Positions 61,303 through 64,000 of a DNA stretch of 64,000 nucleotides are shown here, piece by piece. Below the pieces are notes generated by a model. The model saw only the letters and a list, made by a program, of their open reading frames with translations, was not told the DNA's origin and made no database searches. Numbering within the stretch: the stretch's first letter is position 1; every line of letters starts with the position of its first letter. The DNA is from Janthinobacterium psychrotolerans (lineage in GTDB: Bacteria; Pseudomonadota; Gammaproteobacteria; Burkholderiales; Burkholderiaceae_D). The position numbers were made by a program, and so were the translations under genes. The stretch covers positions 1 to 64,000 of the forward strand of contig NZ_LOCQ01000045.1 of assembly GCF_001677885.1 (NCBI RefSeq). The letters run 5' to 3'.

Positions 61303-62207
61303 GGCGCCACTCCCGCGGCCGGCGTGCGGCCGCCGTCACGCTTCCTGACGATCCATTGCAGCAAGGAATCCATGCCGAGGATCAGCAGCAGCGCGCTGAT
61401 GAACAGCACCATGCCGGCAAAGCCGTGCAGGAAGCCCTGGCCGGCCGCATCGCCAAAATAATAGGTAATCAGGGTCAGCACCATCACGCGGATGACGTTG
61501 GCGGTAAAGGAAATGGGCACGATCAGCAGCGCCAGCACGATATTGCGAAACGGCGAGGTATGGCGCACCAGGTTCAGGTAAAACAGGCCCAGCGCTTCGA
61601 GCGTGAGCAGGGTCTGCAGGCCGGCGCAGGCATCGGCCACCAGCAGCTGGTACTGGCCGATCTGCAGGATCACGCCGCTGCGCGCGATCGGATAGCCGGC
61701 CAGGAAAAGCAGGTGTTCGGTCACATACGACACGGCCATTTTCATCGGCATGGTCAGGGTGGTCACCAGCGGCAGCGGCAAGGGCACCATGAACAGCATG
61801 AAAAAGAAGGGAAACCACAGCACGCGGGCGGCGCCACTGCCGCGCTTGATCAGCAGCAGCGCCAGGCCACTGCCGACCAGGGCCAGGAGTTCGAGCGACA
61901 GGATTTGCTGCGAGCGGCCCAGCACGTACAGCAGCAGGCACGCTGCCAGCAGCGGCCAGCCGGCGCGGCTGGCGGGCGCCCCGCTGCTGCGCGCCAGCAT
62001 CTCGGGCCACTTGCGGTAGATCAGCCACAGCGACAGCGCCAGGATGATCGGGCCATGCGCCTGCTCTTCGGTGGACCAGATGCCGCGAAACAGGCCGACC
62101 AGGCTGGGCAGCAGCATGGCCAGGAAGCCGGCCGCCAGCGGCAGCCAGTCAGGCAACAGCGCGCGCCCGGCCCGGGCCGGCGGCCTCGCGTGACCGGGAG
62201 CCGCCAT
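61299..62207 (-). CDS. xrtB: Exosortase B
   Basis: A 302-residue integral membrane transpeptidase-like protein with about eight hydrophobic segments. The proposed catalytic set is visible: Cys194 in ADACAGLQTL, Arg240 in TANVIRVMVLTLITYYFG and His261 in FLHGFAG. The pattern EEQAHGPIILALSLWLIYRKWP near the N-terminus is typical of the XrtB subgroup. It should cleave PEP-CTERM signals of exported proteins. ATG 62207 overlaps the epsG stop (TGATG). Confidence 0.93.
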   Translation of the reverse strand: MAAPGHARPPARAGRALLPDWLPLAAGFLAMLLPSLVGLFRGIWSTEEQAHGPIILALSLWLIYRKWPEMLARSSGAPASRAGWPLLAACLLLYVLGRSQQILSLELLALVGSGLALLLIKRGSGAARVLWFPFFFMLFMVPLPLPLVTTLTMPMKMAVSYVTEHLLFLAGYPIARSGVILQIGQYQLLVADACAGLQTLLTLEALGLFYLNLVRHTSPFRNIVLALLIVPISFTANVIRVMVLTLITYYFGDAAGQGFLHGFAGMVLFISALLLILGMDSLLQWIVRKRDGGRTPAAGVAP

Positions 62208-63094
62208 CAAAAGTCGACCATCACGGCACCGACCACCTGGGCGCCGCTTTGCGTCATCTGCTCGGACATGGCGGCCACCTCGGCCATCGGCGTCTTGTTC
62301 TTGCGCGCCACCAGCAGCACACCGCCGGCGCGCGCGGCCACCGCGATCGCGTCGGAACCGGTGGCATAGGCCGGCACATCGTAGAGCACCGCGTCATAGC
62401 GGCTCTCCAGTTGCTTGTTGAGCGTGACGAAGGAACTACGGCTGAGCAATTCCTGCGGATTCGGCGGCAAGGTGCCGGCCGCCAGCACCGACAGGGCGAC
62501 AAACGATTCCACCTTGGCGACGATGTCGAGTTCGGCGCGTCCGGCCAATACGTCGGACAGGCCCTGGCGCGTTTTCAGGTCGAAGATTTCATGCTGGCGC
62601 GGCTTGCGCAGGTTGGCGTCGACCAGCAAGGTGTGCTCGCCCAGCTGCGAAAACACCACCGCCAGGTTGGCCGCGAACAGGCTGGCGCCGTCGCCCGGCT
62701 CCATGCCCAGCACCACCAGCGACTTGCTGCCACGGGCAAACCAGCGCAGCATCAGCTGGCTGCGCACGGCGCGCAGGGTTTCCACTTGCGAGCTGAACGG
62801 CTGGTAGGCGGCCACCAGTTCGGGCGGATACTTGCCGGCGCCCGGCTGCAGGTAGGGATAGTCGAACTGGCGCGCCAGCACCTGCTGGATGTCCGCTTCG
62901 GTGATCAGGCCCAGGCGCTGCGCCGCTTCGCCGAAACGGATGCCCAGCTCCTTTTGCATGCGCAGCACGCGCTCGGCGTTTTCCGGCGTGATCTTGCCCG
63001 ATTCGAGCAGCAGGCCGCCGATGCTGGAGCCGGCGCCGCTGGGCTGCGGCGTACTATTGAATACATGTGCACTTGATGTCATGACGGTTTCCAT
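62207..63094 (-). CDS. epsG: Chain-length determinant tyrosine kinase-like protein EpsG (atypical P-loop)
   Basis: A 295-residue cytosolic ATPase-fold protein. N-terminal ~95 residues resemble the GspE/MshE N-domain (SIGGLLLESGKITPENAERV; QVLARQFDYPYL). The ATPase part has MEPGDGASLFAANLAVVFSQ, where the usual P-loop GK[ST] reads GAS with no Lys, Walker A' TLLVDANLRKPRQ, and Walker B YDAVLYDVP. There is no C-terminal tyrosine cluster. Partners the Wzz-like EpsF. ATG 63094 lies one base after the epsF stop; ATG 63082 is an alternative with a better purine stretch. Confidence 0.88.
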   Translation of the reverse strand: METVMTSSAHVFNSTPQPSGAGSSIGGLLLESGKITPENAERVLRMQKELGIRFGEAAQRLGLITEADIQQVLARQFDYPYLQPGAGKYPPELVAAYQPFSSQVETLRAVRSQLMLRWFARGSKSLVVLGMEPGDGASLFAANLAVVFSQLGEHTLLVDANLRKPRQHEIFDLKTRQGLSDVLAGRAELDIVAKVESFVALSVLAAGTLPPNPQELLSRSSFVTLNKQLESRYDAVLYDVPAYATGSDAIAVAARAGGVLLVARKNKTPMAEVAAMSEQMTQSGAQVVGAVMVDF

Positions 63095-63095
63095 C

Positions 63096-64000
63096 TCAAT
63101 TGAGGCGCAGGCGGCGCGGCAGCAAACCACGCAAGCCGCGCATGCGGCGCTGTTTCGGTTTCCAGTCGACCACGCCGAAGACCGGAATCTGCAGCACGTC
63201 GCTCAGGTCCTGGTCCGAACGGATGCGGCGGTCCAGCAATTCGGCCAGCAGGGCGATGCCGCAGCCGAGCATGATACCGAGGAAAACCGACAGCAGCACG
63301 TTGCGCGCAATATTCGGGCTGTCCGGCTGGATCGGCGCGACGGCAGGATTGAGTATGGCGATATCGGACTGTTCGGCCTGGCCTTCGATGCGCGTTTGCG
63401 ACAGGCGCTGCGAAGTCACGTCGAAGGCGCGCTGGGCGCTTTCCACGTCCTTGCTCATCACGCCCATTTCATCGCGGGTGCGGTTCAGTTCCAGCACCTT
63501 GGCCTTTTGCGCGGCCAGTGCGGCGCGGATCGACGCTTCGCGCTGCTGCAGAATTTGTGCATTGTTGCCCACGCTTAGCGAGGCGGCGCGGGTCTGCTCG
63601 GCCAGGTCGCGGCGCAGCTTGTCCACTTCGGCCTTGGCGCTTTGATATTGCGGGTGGTTGCGGTCCAGGCGCTGGCCCAGTTCGGCCAGCTTGCCTTCGG
63701 CATTGCCCAGGCCCAATTTGAGGCTCTGGATCAGCGGGTTCGAGGCCACATCGGGCGATTCGGAGGTGTTGCCGCCCGACGCCATGCGCTGGCGCGAGGT
63801 CGCTTCGATCGCCTGCGACTGGGCGATCACAAGCTGCGCCGACAGGTCGTTCAGGCGGTTCGATTCCACGTCCAGGCGGTTGTCGAGACTGACGATGCCA
63901 TTGTCCTGCTGGTATTTCGACAAGCGGCTTTGCGCCTGCTCCACGTTATCGCGCAGCAATTTGGTCTGGTCGTCGAAGTAGGTGGTCGCCTTGCGCATCG
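63096..64000 (-). CDS. epsF: Chain-length determinant protein EpsF (partial, 5' end beyond window)
   Basis: The last ~300 residues of a Wzz/EpsF polysaccharide co-polymerase. Long coiled coils (FDDQTKLLRDNVEQAQSRLS; GNAEGKLAELGQRLDRNHPQ), then the Pro-rich PAVAPIQPDSPN motif that precedes the second transmembrane segment (ARNVLLSVFLGIMLGCGIAL) and a short cytoplasmic basic tail. The N-terminal membrane segment lies outside the window. It sets polymer length together with EpsG and the Wzy-like protein. Confidence 0.9.
   Translation of the reverse strand, partial: MRKATTYFDDQTKLLRDNVEQAQSRLSKYQQDNGIVSLDNRLDVESNRLNDLSAQLVIAQSQAIEATSRQRMASGGNTSESPDVASNPLIQSLKLGLGNAEGKLAELGQRLDRNHPQYQSAKAEVDKLRRDLAEQTRAASLSVGNNAQILQQREASIRAALAAQKAKVLELNRTRDEMGVMSKDVESAQRAFDVTSQRLSQTRIEGQAEQSDIAILNPAVAPIQPDSPNIARNVLLSVFLGIMLGCGIALLAELLDRRIRSDQDLSDVLQIPVFGVVDWKPKQRRMRGLRGLLPRRLRLN

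Noticed and set aside
1..64000. CRISPR arrays, insertion sequences, integrases, tRNA genes, attachment sites
   Set aside because: No regularly spaced repeats, transposase or integrase motifs, or tRNA-like cloverleaf with a T-loop GTTCNANNC in a plausible setting were recognised by eye; a dedicated scan (for example tRNAscan) was not possible.

Overview
The window looks like a chromosomal segment of a GC-rich betaproteobacterium of the Burkholderiales, most probably Oxalobacteraceae (Janthinobacterium/Duganella/Massilia/Rugamonas-like). The basis is the 16S rRNA 5' end at the left edge, the ClpS/ClpA, Icd, MurJ, S20 and LptFG sequences, a betaproteobacterial assimilatory sulfate gene set, and an exosortase-B/PEP-CTERM exopolysaccharide locus. 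Genus is inference. I see no transposase, integrase, phage gene, tRNA or CRISPR array, so this is core chromosome plus one large envelope-polysaccharide locus.

Layout. 1-740: 5' end of an rRNA operon (minus strand) with leader, boxA and two stacked promoters. 741-4170: a LytS-type kinase/LytTR regulator pair and an orphan NarX-type kinase. 4222-6042: a porin and a methyltransferase. 6098-14033: sulfur assimilation: cysB divergent from a seven-gene run (TauE-like exporter, cysI, DUF934, cysH, cysD, cysN, cobA) that activates sulfate, reduces it to sulfide and makes precorrin-2 for siroheme. 14149-18478: a small membrane protein converging on an lptF-lptG-cbiX-Stealth operon. 18546-23078: pepA, a lipoprotein, creA-like, DUF1653, an unknown small gene and xth. 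23075-29435: a five-PAS GGDEF-EAL protein, a PrpR-like sigma54 activator coupled to a phytanoyl-CoA-dioxygenase-like gene, and an alpha/beta-hydrolase remnant. 29425-40822: housekeeping genes: tricorn-type protease, clpA/clpS, cold shock protein, icd, rluE, DUF192, rpsT, murJ.

40881-64000: the sorting/EPS region. Two PEP-CTERM proteins and a TIGR03790 protein sit beside a minus-strand locus read right to left: epsF (cut by the window edge), epsG, xrtB, epsI, a flippase, a Wzy/ligase-like protein, a GT2, a secreted heparinase-fold protein, two GT4s, an AsnB-type amidotransferase, a cytoplasmic-looking heparinase-fold protein, algD, a GT4 and manC. ManC and AlgD together make GDP-mannuronate. 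With the amidotransferase and two uronate-lyase-fold proteins this suggests a mannuronate-containing, possibly amidated, exopolysaccharide.

Notable details: a 14-bp tandem duplication at the flippase/Wzy junction that leaves a five-codon relay reading frame; several genes (murJ, clpS, a GT4, the PrpR-like gene) whose -10 box lies 6-8 nt from the start codon and which may be leaderless; an EpsG whose P-loop lacks the lysine; and a Stealth sugar-phosphotransferase coupled to the LPS exporter genes.
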